Shown here one piece after another: positions 55,270-64,000 of a stretch of DNA of 64,000 nt; within the stretch, counting starts at the first letter, position 1, and each line of letters opens with the position of its first letter. The translations under genes were made by a program, and so were the position numbers. The stretch is from Lineus longissimus. Lineage: Eukaryota; Nemertea; Pilidiophora; Heteronemertea; Lineidae. The stretch lies in NCBI RefSeq assembly GCF_910592395.1, contig NC_088310.1:4099501-4163500 (forward strand), given 5' to 3'. The notes under the pieces are model-generated. The model saw nothing but the letters and a program-made list of their open reading frames with translations. It had not been told where the DNA came from and searched no databases.

Positions 55270-56240
55270 TCTCCCGGGCGCCGGGCCGCGAAATTTTTTT
55301 CTGCAGGATACTTCTGCCACAGTGTACATCTGACAGCCAATCACAATTGGCGCGATCTTTGACGTCACACTGTTTATTTATGCATGATAATGCAAATACA
55401 ATGGACGATACCGAGTCGCATGCCGAGTGCCACTTCAACTGTGAATGTGACAATAGTTCATTGTCTGACCCCAATTATGCTCAACTCAAGGTTTGTGTCG
55501 TAATGTTTAGGAATGAATTGCACAGATTCATTGTAAAATTGATGATATTATGCGTACAAAAGAGGCATCAGCTGATCTGATCGCTACATTGCAGTGCATG
55601 CATTGATTTGTGAAATTTTAAGGGGCAGTGACACTGACAGTGTTGCCAATGTTGATAATTATTAAAGGGACAGTGTATCCGATGTCTCGCGATTTGTGAA
55701 ATTTTAAGGGGCAGTGACACTGACAGTTGCCAATGTTGATAATTATTAAAGGGACAGTGTATCCGATGTCTGCTGTTGAAGGTATCAGGCCTATTTTGGT
55801 AGTTTGAACATTGTTGAAGGGCCATTGTATATAAAACACATTTTGACAAGCAAACAAAATAAATTGAATGGTGGCGCCACCTATGCATATACAGCAGAAC
55901 TGGTTACACGGTTGACAGATAAACATTCAACCTCGGCTATTTTGCCGAGCACAGTGCGCCTTTAACAGACAAGTCCAATAAATACAGTCCACTCGACAAT
56001 GAAAATACATGTTAAGATACTGCAAATAAATATATTTTAGCTAATATACTCCTCTAACCATTTACTAACTTGTTCTTTCCAAGATTATCAGAACACGTGG
56101 CATTGTTGACATTATTGCGCCATGTGGAAAGATGATGTCAACAAAGACACGTGCTTGCCTTGAATTCTGATTGGCTGTCAGATGTACACTATGGCAGAAG
56201 TATCCTGCAGAAAAAAATTTCGCCGCCGGGCCAAATGTTC
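55270..56240. mobile_element. Inverted-repeat-bounded unit with exon-like centre
   Basis: About 55 bases at 55280-55337 (gaaatttttttctgcagg ... tgacagccaatca) recur inverted at 56171-56226 with very few differences. Inside are an exon-like frame (55402-55491 +, MDDTESHAECHFNCECD, donor GTTTGTG) and an ~86-bp tandem duplication (55605-55775). The unit could be a non-autonomous element. Whether the exon-like part is captured host sequence is unknown. Confidence 0.5.
55605..55775. repeat. Tandem duplication of about 86 bp
   Basis: Two adjacent copies of 'gatttgtgaaattttaagg' ... 'ggacagtgtatccgatgtct' differ by a 3-base indel and a few substitutions. Confidence 0.9.
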
Positions 56241-56376
56241 AATTTTCATGCACCCGCTATCGCGTGGCGTGATGAGACGAGAGGCGCCTGGAGCGTGGTG
56301 CGGGCACGTGTCCGCTACTTGGACTTATCGTGTCTTGAGGTGTTCCCGGGGCGAATTTTTTGCTCCTAACCTTTGG

Positions 56377-56545
56377 CTTTGGGGCACTATACAGAGACTT
56401 TCAGCCAATCAGATTTCGACAAATACATGACGTCAGAAGTCAGAGAAACTTTGGATCAGTTGGTAGAGCGCTCGTCAGAAATGGCAGAATACGATGTTCG
56501 ATCCAAAGGTCGTGAGTTCGAATCCGGTTGTGGACAACATTTTTC
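56377..56545 (+). mobile_element. tRNA-derived SINE, copy B
   Basis: The same SINE as at 36394-36590, with the same A box (CAGTTGGTAGAGCG), B box (GAGTTCGAATCCGG) and leading 'ctttggggcact'. In copy A the composite repeat continues directly into the zinc-finger segment. Here the continuation is displaced to 58656 by a 2.1-kb insertion. Confidence 0.7.
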
Positions 56546-56962
56546 TTTTTCTCTTAATATGAGGAAGGCTCAGGCCTTGATAGGGAGCTCTTCGTTAATA
56601 GGGCTGGTGAGCGAGAAGACTCGGGGGGGGGGGGTATATAGTTAGGATGATGCCATCATGACAGTTGACCGAAGAAGCAGTTGGCTAGCACACAATGTCA
56701 ATGATTGATGGCGAGTAGTTGGTGGGTGGGAGAGGGGGGATATAGTTAGGATGATGCCATCATGGCAGTTGACCCAATAGACGCTGTCGCAGTATAAAAA
56801 ATAAGTGGGGAGAATGTGGGAAACTAAACACAACAGGAGAAGGATAGGTATTTTTGCCCGGAGATAATCATAATGATCCCAAGACCCAAGTGTAATTAAG
56901 ATTTATATTCTAATTCAAAAACACCTTAGCCGACCCCCCCCCCGTCCTGCTGAATAGTTTGA

Positions 56963-57280
56963 GGTCTCACTAGCCAGTGGTGATCAGGTGTTAATCTTGA
57001 AGTTATAAGGCATAGAGGTGAAATTTTTCAAATTTGCGTTATATATACAGGGTGTCTCATGCATTGTGCTACATCAGTATATGCATGACTGTAAGTCTAG
57101 ACGACGTTGAAACTTGGTCAGATGTATTCTTCAAGAGACAAGCTATTCAGAAATGTATAGGTTTGTGTGAGAGTAAGGTACTGTCAAGTCTGCAGCCGCT
57201 GGAACAGGGGTATGCATGAAATGACGTCGCGTCATTTTTGGAGGCAAGTAGGCCTGGCCTCCGCACCGGCTAGTGAGACC
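56963..57280 (+). mobile_element. MITE with GGTCTCACTAGCC ends, copy 1
   Basis: The ends are GGTCTCACTAGCC and GGCTAGTGAGACC. TGA lies immediately outside both ends, consistent with a 3-base target duplication. The 318-bp unit contains CAGGGTGTCTCATGCA and a long stretch matching copy 2 in inverse orientation. Confidence 0.75.
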
Positions 57281-57819
57281 TGAGGTCAGCGCGTGCGTTT
57301 GAGTTAGTGCGCATGCGCTTTCTGAAAATAGAAATGGCTTGTGTTGTGGACGAGTGGTTTCAGGTTTCAAGGTAGGATTTTGTCATGGAAACGGAGAAAT
57401 AGACATTGAGACCAATGTACTTTCAAGATTATTGCATTATTAATGGAACCAGACCGTCGACATATTGTCACACCCCATGATATTGACGAAATCGTCGTCG
57501 AAACGGGCAGCCCCGGACCGATCATGTTGGTGCGCTTGAAACTACGGAAAAGTTAGCAGACGGAAAATCTTTTGCGGAATTTTGCCAGTTCAAAGCACGA
57601 TTTCTTCGCGGAAAGAGAAAAATAATCTCTGGCAGCGATGCAGCTTGTTGTTTAATGCATTTCGATTCGCCCCAGGGTATCGTTACACTTTGATTCGGCC
57701 CTGTTTTGACGAAATCTTCAACCGAACAGCAACTTCTGTGCGTAAACATCGTAGCGTCCTGCTGAATTGTTTGGAAAAAGAAAATCTCTCCCCAGGTAAA
57801 TTGCTGTGCATTAGCGTAT
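57281..57819. other. Unique segment bracketed by two MITEs
   Basis: A 539-bp GC-richer segment contains GTGCGCATGCGCT (NRF1-like) near 57308. It also holds a short open frame from an ATG near 57443 (EPDRRHIVTPHDIDEIVVET), ending in a stop after about 35 codons, and another frame at 57582-57830. It looks like a promoter with a first exon, but no continuation is seen. Confidence 0.35.
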
Positions 57820-58536
57820 GGTCTCACTAGCCAGTGCAATGGCCGGGCCTACCTGGCTCCACAAATGGCGCGACGTCATTTCATGCATACCCCTGTTCAA
57901 GTGGCTGTCGACCTTGCAGTATATCACTCTCACACATAAACCTATACATTTCTGAATAGCTTGTCGCTTCTAGAATACTTCTGACCAGCTTTCATTGTTA
58001 TCAAGTAATTCAGTCATGAGAACATGGGGGCAGCACAATACATGAGACACCCTGTACATCGATGAAAATTTTGAAAATTTCACCTTGCCGCCTTATAACT
58101 TGACGATTAACATGGATGGTGAAATAATATTTTTATAAACTTCTACTTATCACCTTGAGAAAGCAAAATAATAACAATTTTAAATTTTGATACCAAAATA
58201 GGGTGTCGTTGCGGCTTTTCTTTGAGCATTTTGACCGCGAAGTCTCACCTTGAGAACATGTGCACTCTGACAGGAACCATTTCATGTCAACATCCGATTG
58301 AGCTATACATAGCATGCGAGGCCTGGTCACTGCGGACGTGCACAGAAGAAGCTGATATTTTCCTCAAATAATCGTCAGAGCTACCTCTTCACAAAATACC
58401 CAGGACACCGACATTTGAACATGCAGCAATAGCGATATGATAGGCTTATCTGTATCCATGGTAATCGCCTGAGATTGAAGAACTTTTTTTTTAAGGGGGA
58501 CCAATGTTGACCTGATCACCACTGGCTAGTGAGACC
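57820..58536 (-). mobile_element. MITE with GGTCTCACTAGCC ends, copy 2
   Basis: An inverted copy of the 56963-57280 unit with the same terminal GGTCTCACTAGCC. TAT flanks both ends. It carries about 400 extra bases (roughly 58110-58500) relative to copy 1. Two copies with different 3-base flanks show that each inserted independently, as expected of PIF/Harbinger- or CACTA-like elements. Confidence 0.72.
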
Positions 58537-58655
58537 TATACGATTCGCGTGCAAAAATGTCACCTGGGTGTGGAGGTTTTCTGGTTCCGGGTCAAGTTTT
58601 TTTCGTTGATGGTATACACACACTCTCTAACCATAAAGCTCGCTAGAGCTCCCTA

Positions 58656-58935
58656 ATATTTTCTTTTTATAATGCGTTTCTTTTCCCTTGTTATTTAGAT
58701 TTTAGATATTTGAGTTATGCTGCCGGCAACATACCTACAGAAAGGACAATAACAATAGCCCATCTCCAAGATCCAAGGGATAGTCATTCAGATTGAGTAT
58801 GAATATACAATGAGACTTGTCTCATGTGAATGGTCTTCCTCCAGTATGAATATGTTTCTTTGCAATGAGACTTGTCTTTCGATACTGCCTCATGTGTATG
58901 GTCTTCCTCCAGTATATTTTGATACTGTATGCTGA
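58656..58935 (-). pseudogene. Zinc-finger-like repeat segment, second copy
   Basis: Homologous to 36600-36900, sharing 'cgtttcttttcccttgttatt' through 'gtcttcctccagtatat'. The minus-strand reading retains RKTSL and HIHTGGRPFT, typical of C2H2 finger linkers, but ligands are missing and stops interrupt it. Confidence 0.5.
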
Positions 58936-59519
58936 GAACAGCGTTATTTGAAGCATCATTTTACAGAAATATATATTGATATAATGGCAAGTTCTACTAC
59001 AAAGTATAAAATACAAACAAAACTATACAAGCAAAATGGGTTCAAATGACACAAGTAGAATAGCCATCCCTGCTGTTTTGCATACAGCAGTCAATTATAA
59101 TTCCGTGCAATGTGTTTTTTCAAGACACACGGGGGTCACGCTCTGTCCTCCGAAGAAAATACCCCTATCACGCTTTTTTGGTACAAGGATGCTCTACAGA
59201 TGTCATGGGGAGTGACCCCCCCCCCCCGGGCACAACCTATCATTGTCGCACATGTTAGACATACATGAACTGTCGCAATCTTGAAATTTTGTCCTGAGGA
59301 TGTCTCCGAACCTGAGATCGGCTTTGTTACTCCTTTGTCGTATACAAAATATTCAAATATCGGGTGGAGAGGCGGAGTAGAAAACAAGTGGTGTCAGGAT
59401 GTGCCAACCAAAGACTGTATATACATGAAGACATCGTCAACAACTATCGCACCGATATGACATAGTTTCGCAATCATCCTTATTGTATGCAGGTTGTCTC
59501 AGATTTGGTCTGTGATTGA

Positions 59520-61275
59520 CTGTGACTGTCGTCTCATCTCTCTCATCATGTTGACATCTTGGCAGAGCAGCCAAGACTGACGTGGCCTGGCTGTGACCGT
59601 CCAATCTCTCTAATCATGCTGTCAACACGGTGGAGCAGCCAGGACTGATTCGGCCTGGCTGTGACTGTCTCATCTCTCTCACCATGTTGACAACTTGGCA
59701 GAGCAGCCAACAAGACTGATAGGCCTGGCTGTGACTGTCTCATCACTCTCATCATGTTGCCAAACCCGGCGGAGCAGCAAAGACTGTTTTGGAATGGCTG
59801 TAACCGTCCCATCTCTCTCATCATGCTGTCAACACGGTGGAGCAGCCAGGACTGATTCGGCCTGGCTGTGACCGTCCAATCTCTCTCTCATCATGCTGTC
59901 AACACGGTGGAGCAGCAAAGACTCAGACTGAATGGCTGTGACCCTCTCATCTCTCTCACCATATTGTCAAGGAGCAGCCAGGACTGATTCGGCCTGGCTG
60001 TGACAGTCTCATCTCTCTCACCATGTTGACAACTTGGCAGAGCAGCCAACAAGACTGATAGGCCTGGCTGTGACTGTCTCATCACTCTCATCATGTTGCC
60101 AAACCCGGTGGAGCAGCAAAGACTGATTTGGAATGGCTGTGACCGTCCCATCTCTCTCATCATGCTGTCAACACGGTGGAGCAGCCAGGACTGATTCGGC
60201 CTGTCTGTGACTTCCTCATCTCTCTCATCATGTTGTCAACACGGTGGAGCAGCCGGACTTCCTCATCTCTTTCACCAAGTTGACAACTTGGCAGAGCAGC
60301 CAAGACTGATTTGGCCTGGCTGTGACTGTCTCATCTCTCTCACCATGTTGACAACTTGGCAGAGCAGCCAAGACTGATTTCGTTGTGACTTCCTCATCTC
60401 TCTCATCATGTTGTCAACACGGTGGAGCAGCCAGGACTGATTCGGCCTGGCTGTGACTTCCTCATCTCTCTCACCATGTTGGCAACTTGGCAGAGCAGCC
60501 AAGACTGATTTGGCCTGGCTGTGACTGTCTCATCTCTCTCACCATAATTATTGTCAACACGGTGGAGCAGCCAGAACTGATTCGGCCTGGCTGTGACTGT
60601 CTCATCTCTCTCGCCATATTAACAACTAGACAGTGCGGCGAAGATTGATGTGGCCTGGCTGTGACTGTCTCATCACTCGCATCATGTTGTCAGTACGGTG
60701 GAGCAGCCAGGATTGATTCGGCCTGGCTGTGACTTCCTCACCTCTCTCATCATGTTGTCAGCACGGTGGAGCAGCCAGGATTGATTCGGCCTGGCTGTGA
60801 CTTCCTCATCTCTCTCATCATGTTGTCAACACGGTGGAGCAGCCAGGACTGATTCGGCCTGGCTGTGACTGCCTCATCTCTCTCACCATGTTGACAACTT
60901 GGCAGAGCAGCAAAGACTGATTTGGCCTTGCTGTAACTGTCTCATCTCTTTCACCATAATTATTGTCAACACGGTGGAGCAGCCAGAACTGATTCGGCCT
61001 GGCTGTGACTGTCTCATCTCTCTCGCCTTATTAACAACTAGGCAGTGCGGCGAAGATTGATGCGGCCTGGCTGTGACTGTCCATCACACGCATCATGTTG
61101 TCAACACGGTGGAGCAGCCAGGACTGATTCGGCCTGGCTGTGACTTCCTCATCTCTCTCACCATGTTGACAACTTGTCAGAGCAGCCAATACTTTTTTTG
61201 CCTGGCTGTGACTGTCTCATCTCTCTCATCATGTTGTCAGCACGATGGAGGAGCCAGGACTGTCAAACAGTTGTG
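59520..61275. repeat. Minisatellite, unit about 66 bp, about 26 copies
   Basis: Two interspersed unit types share 'gcctggctgtgactgtctcatctctctcaccatgttg'. One continues acaacttggcagagcagccaa and the other tcaacacggtggagcagccag. Higher-order blocks recur: for example 59640-59830 resembles 59995-60185. Minus-strand frames running through it are repeat artefacts. Confidence 0.95.
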
Positions 61276-61344
61276 TGAGCTTACTAGAGCCTGCACTTAC
61301 ATAATAGTGTAAAACTAAAATTTATATAATATATATATATGTAT

Positions 61345-61800
61345 ATAAAACCGTCATCGGATGCGCATCCGATATGCCACGATCGATCCTTTACCGTCAT
61401 TTCCCTTACCGTCTTTGGATCCGATATGCTTCACCGTCAATTCCCTTACCGTCTTCGGATGCGCATCCGATATGCCACGAGATCCTTTACCGTCAATTTC
61501 TTTACCGTCATCGGATGCGCATCTGATATGCCACGAGATCCTTCACCGTCAATTCCCTTACCGTCTTCGGATGCGCATCCGATATGCCACGAGATCCTTT
61601 ACCGTCAATTACCGTCATCGGATGCGCATCCGATATGCCACGAGATCCTTCACCGTCAATTCCCTTACCGTCTTCGGATGCGCATCCGATATGCCACGAG
61701 ATCCTTCACCGTCAATTCCTATACCGTCATTGGATGCCACGAGATTTTTTGTTACCTCACCGTCAATTCCTATACCGTCATGGATGCCACCAGCTTTGTT
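61345..61800. repeat. Minisatellite of 56-bp units with GGATGCGCATCC palindrome
   Basis: About eight units of 'ttaccgtcttcggatgcgcatccgatatgccacgagatcc' plus 'ttcaccgtcaattccc'. Each full unit carries the 12-base palindrome GGATGCGCATCC; the last two units have lost it. An AT dinucleotide tract (61320-61345) separates it from the preceding array. The 200-codon frame through it is an artefact. Confidence 0.95.
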
Positions 61801-62902
61801 GTCGTTGTAAAGGTTTCGGGGATACGACCAATGCATGCGAGCACCGTCGGCGGAACCCCAAACCGCCCTCTCGATCTATCCGTAAGGACAAACCACTCTC
61901 GTGACCGTCACAGTTACGGACTCCGGACCTCCAGACTTTAGAGACCGAGCTTTTCTTAAACCTTACAATTACTGTATACTCGGCGCCTCACTTATATGTG
62001 TTGTTTTTTTCACATACATTGTTCTCGTGGTTTACGGAAAAGTAGGCCTAAAATGTTATAGTGTCTAAAAACAATATTCAGTTAATGGAATTACACTTTT
62101 TTCCATTACTGCTTGCTTGATATTGCCCTAACAACTTTTTCATGAATCAATTTTGAGCATTATGTTTACAACGTAGTTATTATAGCACGAAATATGAGTC
62201 TAAAATGCCAAATACTTGCAACTATTATGTTAATCACTGAAATCTTAGTGTACTAATTGCTCGCTATAAGCTAGGTTATTGCGCCCCTAAAACAACGTAC
62301 TGACAGCGCTACCTCCCCGGAACTCAAACTTTAACGTGAGTTAATTGTAATCTGACTCTCTACATACCAAAGTGATTTATCTAGGAATACAGTTCAACTT
62401 CACTGAAACTAATGGTGTGTTGAAATGTTTGATAAGTTCAATGAATCCTTCAATTCCTGTGATTTTCTTGGCGAACTTACGTCCGACAATGACACGTCGA
62501 CCTTGACGTGTACCTGTAGGCTGTATTGCCATGTGTGTAAACATTTATCTTTTATCGGACGAAACTAGATGGGTATGCTTGCCTCTTGGCTTCTTCTCAT
62601 TCATTGTCTGCGAAAAAGACAATTCTGAATATAATATGTTTGGTCCTATGAGGAGGAGGGGGGAATCATGGGCTTTGGGAATTGCCAAGGGGTGGTTAGG
62701 AGTATCGCCACAACAACGTTGATATGATTACTCATCGTTTCAGCGGGCATGATTTGCAATTGCATTGGGACATCCAGTGACGCAGCAAAAAGTAGCGACG
62801 CCGACGGTACTGTCAGAAGTAGCAAGAACTCGCAAAACGGGATCCTTGTTTGACTGGTGACTGGAGAGTAAAGTTACCAGGTGGTATTGTACTTATTCTA
62901 GC
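61801..62902. other. Intergenic region upstream of NDUFAF5
   Basis: No gene or clear repeat is supported. Open frames such as 62531-62722 lack motifs. The NDUFAF5 promoter should lie at the 3' end of this interval, but I see no TATA box or NRF1 palindrome there. Confidence 0.45.
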
Positions 62903-63869
62903 ATGAGGTATCCTGGTATGCATCCAGTATGTGTCAGTTTCTTTGGGAAATCGCATTTCATCCAATGTAGCAGACGAATTTTTCAAAGACTTTCTTCCAA
63001 GTCAAAGTGTTTAAAAGTAACTGATGAATTATCCTGCAAAGACAGTTGCAAGATACAAGCAAGACTGACTGCCAATACCAATACATTTTACTCCAGTATT
63101 AAACGGGGAGATTTGTCATTCATACCGAAGAGTTTTTCCAGTCGATTATTTCGGAAGCCACTCATAACTCCTCTGACAAGTTGTGCTCACAGACAATACT
63201 CGAATGACTCGACTAATAATGTCGTGATGGTTTTTGATAGAAAAACAAAGAAAATGCAGCGGAATACGACGGCAGAGCTAGAGAATTATGAAGTGTATGA
63301 TTACATCAAAGAGGAGATGGGTTACCGCATGTACGACAGGATATGTGACATTAAAAGGTAAAATGACTCCTCCCACGTTGACTTTCATGCTCAGCAATGA
63401 TTTATTGGTGACTATGAAATGCCATATGGTAATCATAACCACTGCCCCTGGAGTTTCATGATTGCACTGTAATGGAAGACTTCGCTATAGTATTAGATGA
63501 ACCACAAGGCACAAGAGGTGTCCAGGGCTGATTGTAGTTTGTCAAAACATGATGCAGCCTATCTGCAGTAACCATTATAACTTTTACTGTTTTAAGCCAT
63601 TTCAAATTATATTTGGTTGAAATTGGTTAGTCTTTATCACTGAATTCACTTTTGAAATTCTGTACATAATTTTATGTCAATTTGTATATGGGGTCTTGGC
63701 TCTCACAACATTTGGTTTTCCATAAGTAACACTTTGAGTAACGTTTGAATCTTCCAGGAAATTCAATGTTGCAGTTGATCTCGGTTGTGGAAGAGGCCAA
63801 GTGTCAAAACACATCCTTGAAGAGAATGTGGGAACATTATACATGTGTGATCATGCAGAACATGTCCTG
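62903..63869 (+). CDS. NDUFAF5: NADH dehydrogenase complex I assembly factor 5, 5' part
   Basis: NDUFAF5 is a mitochondrial SAM-dependent hydroxylase/methyltransferase-fold protein that modifies NDUFS7 during early complex I assembly. Exon 1 is 62903-63357 (phase 2) and exon 2 is 63758-63869 (phase 0); the rest lies beyond the window. Exon 1 begins with a long Arg/Ser/Lys-rich presequence with no acidic cluster at its start, fitting a mitochondrial targeting peptide. It then has VMVFDRKTKKMQRNT (family: IFDRDLKRKQKN) and DYIKEEMGYRMYDRICDIKR. Exon 2 supplies SAM motif I, VAVDLGCGRGQVSKHI. The presequence is longer than in vertebrates. An alternative donor may exist at 63928, within a local duplication. 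Confidence 0.92.
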
Positions 63870-63949
63870 GTAAGTCTGATTCCTAATGCAACTTTATACA
63901 TGTGCGATCATGCAGAAAAAACTCTTGGTAAGTCCTATTCCAAATGCAA
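63834..63949 (+). repeat. 57-bp tandem duplication across an exon-intron boundary
   Basis: The unit starting 'acattatacatgtgtgatcatgcag' at 63834 recurs as 'actttatacatgtgcgatcatgcag' at 63891. Each copy includes the end of NDUFAF5 exon 2 and a GTAAGT donor (63870 and 63928). The extension between donors is open in frame but 58 bases long, so using the second donor would shift phase. Confidence 0.85.
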
Positions 63950-64000
63950 TACCTGATTCAGATTGTGAAAAGCATCACCATACCGGTATTCTCTTCTGTT

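Larger units (their letters stand above)
56563..58650. mobile_element. 2.1-kb insertion splitting the composite repeat
   Basis: Comparison with the intact repeat at 36.4-36.9 kb shows the SINE part ending near 56560 and the remainder resuming near 58656, with AATAT on both junctions. Inverted AGGGAGCTCT motifs lie near both ends (56580 and 58650). Inside are two opposite MITEs, tandem 'atagttaggatgatgccatcatg' copies (56637 and 56743) and about 540 bp of unique sequence. No transposase found. Confidence 0.55.

Noticed and set aside
57048-58054. A Tc1/mariner-like element with CAGGGTGTCTCAT ends and TA flanks
   Set aside because: The inverted homology extends well beyond these ends to the GGTCTCACTAGCC termini, so this is the inner part of two opposite MITE copies rather than one mariner-type element.
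59546-60502. Repetitive minus-strand peptides with MMREMGRSQ units
   Set aside because: Translation of the 66-bp minisatellite; unit length divisible by three keeps the frame open by chance.
61339-61941. 200- and 149-codon open frames, plus strand
   Set aside because: They run through the 56-bp minisatellite in several frames at once and the repeated peptide is a by-product of the unit; no start context or motif.

Overview
This is animal nuclear DNA. It has intron-rich genes with GT-AG splice junctions, AATAAA signals, low coding density and many interspersed repeats. The gene content (PAXX, PPP1CB, DNAAF2, TATDN3, NSL1, ENGASE, NDUFAF5) is bilaterian. The repeat style suggests a marine invertebrate: foldback elements whose arms are short tandem repeats, abundant TAGGCCT words, and tRNA-derived SINEs. 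An ambulacrarian (echinoderm or hemichordate) is my best guess, but this is inference; no rRNA or mitochondrial marker is present.

Layout. 0.6-1.5 kb: last exon and 3' end of PAXX (+). 1.5-14.1 kb: repeat-rich, with two copies of a large foldback element (about 2.06-3.10 and 12.44-14.10 kb, the second carrying two nested insertions) and some weak exon-like segments. 14.6-21.1 kb: complete PPP1CB (+). 22.5-28.5 kb: complete three-exon DNAAF2/kintoun (+), followed after 66 bp by a second foldback element. 29.6-33.5 kb: a tRNA-like sequence and a hairpin. 33.5-38.5 kb: an unrecognised but coherent six-exon gene (-) predicted to encode 366 aa. Its first intron holds a SINE, a zinc-finger-like repeat fragment and a TTAA-flanked MITE. 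40.4-40.9 kb: a small two-exon gene of 84 aa (+). 43.5-47.6 kb: complete 12-exon TATDN3 (-), head-to-head with complete five-exon NSL1 (+, 47.8-49.8 kb). 51.2-54.9 kb: complete 11-exon ENGASE (-). 55.2-62 kb: nested transposable elements and two large minisatellites. 62.9 kb to the end: first two exons of NDUFAF5 (+).

The genes are independent housekeeping or ciliary genes, not an operon. They cover DNA end joining, PP1 phosphatase, dynein-arm assembly, TatD-type nuclease, kinetochore, free N-glycan processing and complex I assembly. The TATDN3/NSL1 pair shares a promoter interval of about 165 bp, an arrangement I recall also from human chromosome 1. Splice phases were checked by hand for every named gene and keep the reading frame throughout. 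Each product name rests on recognising family motifs, not on a database search.
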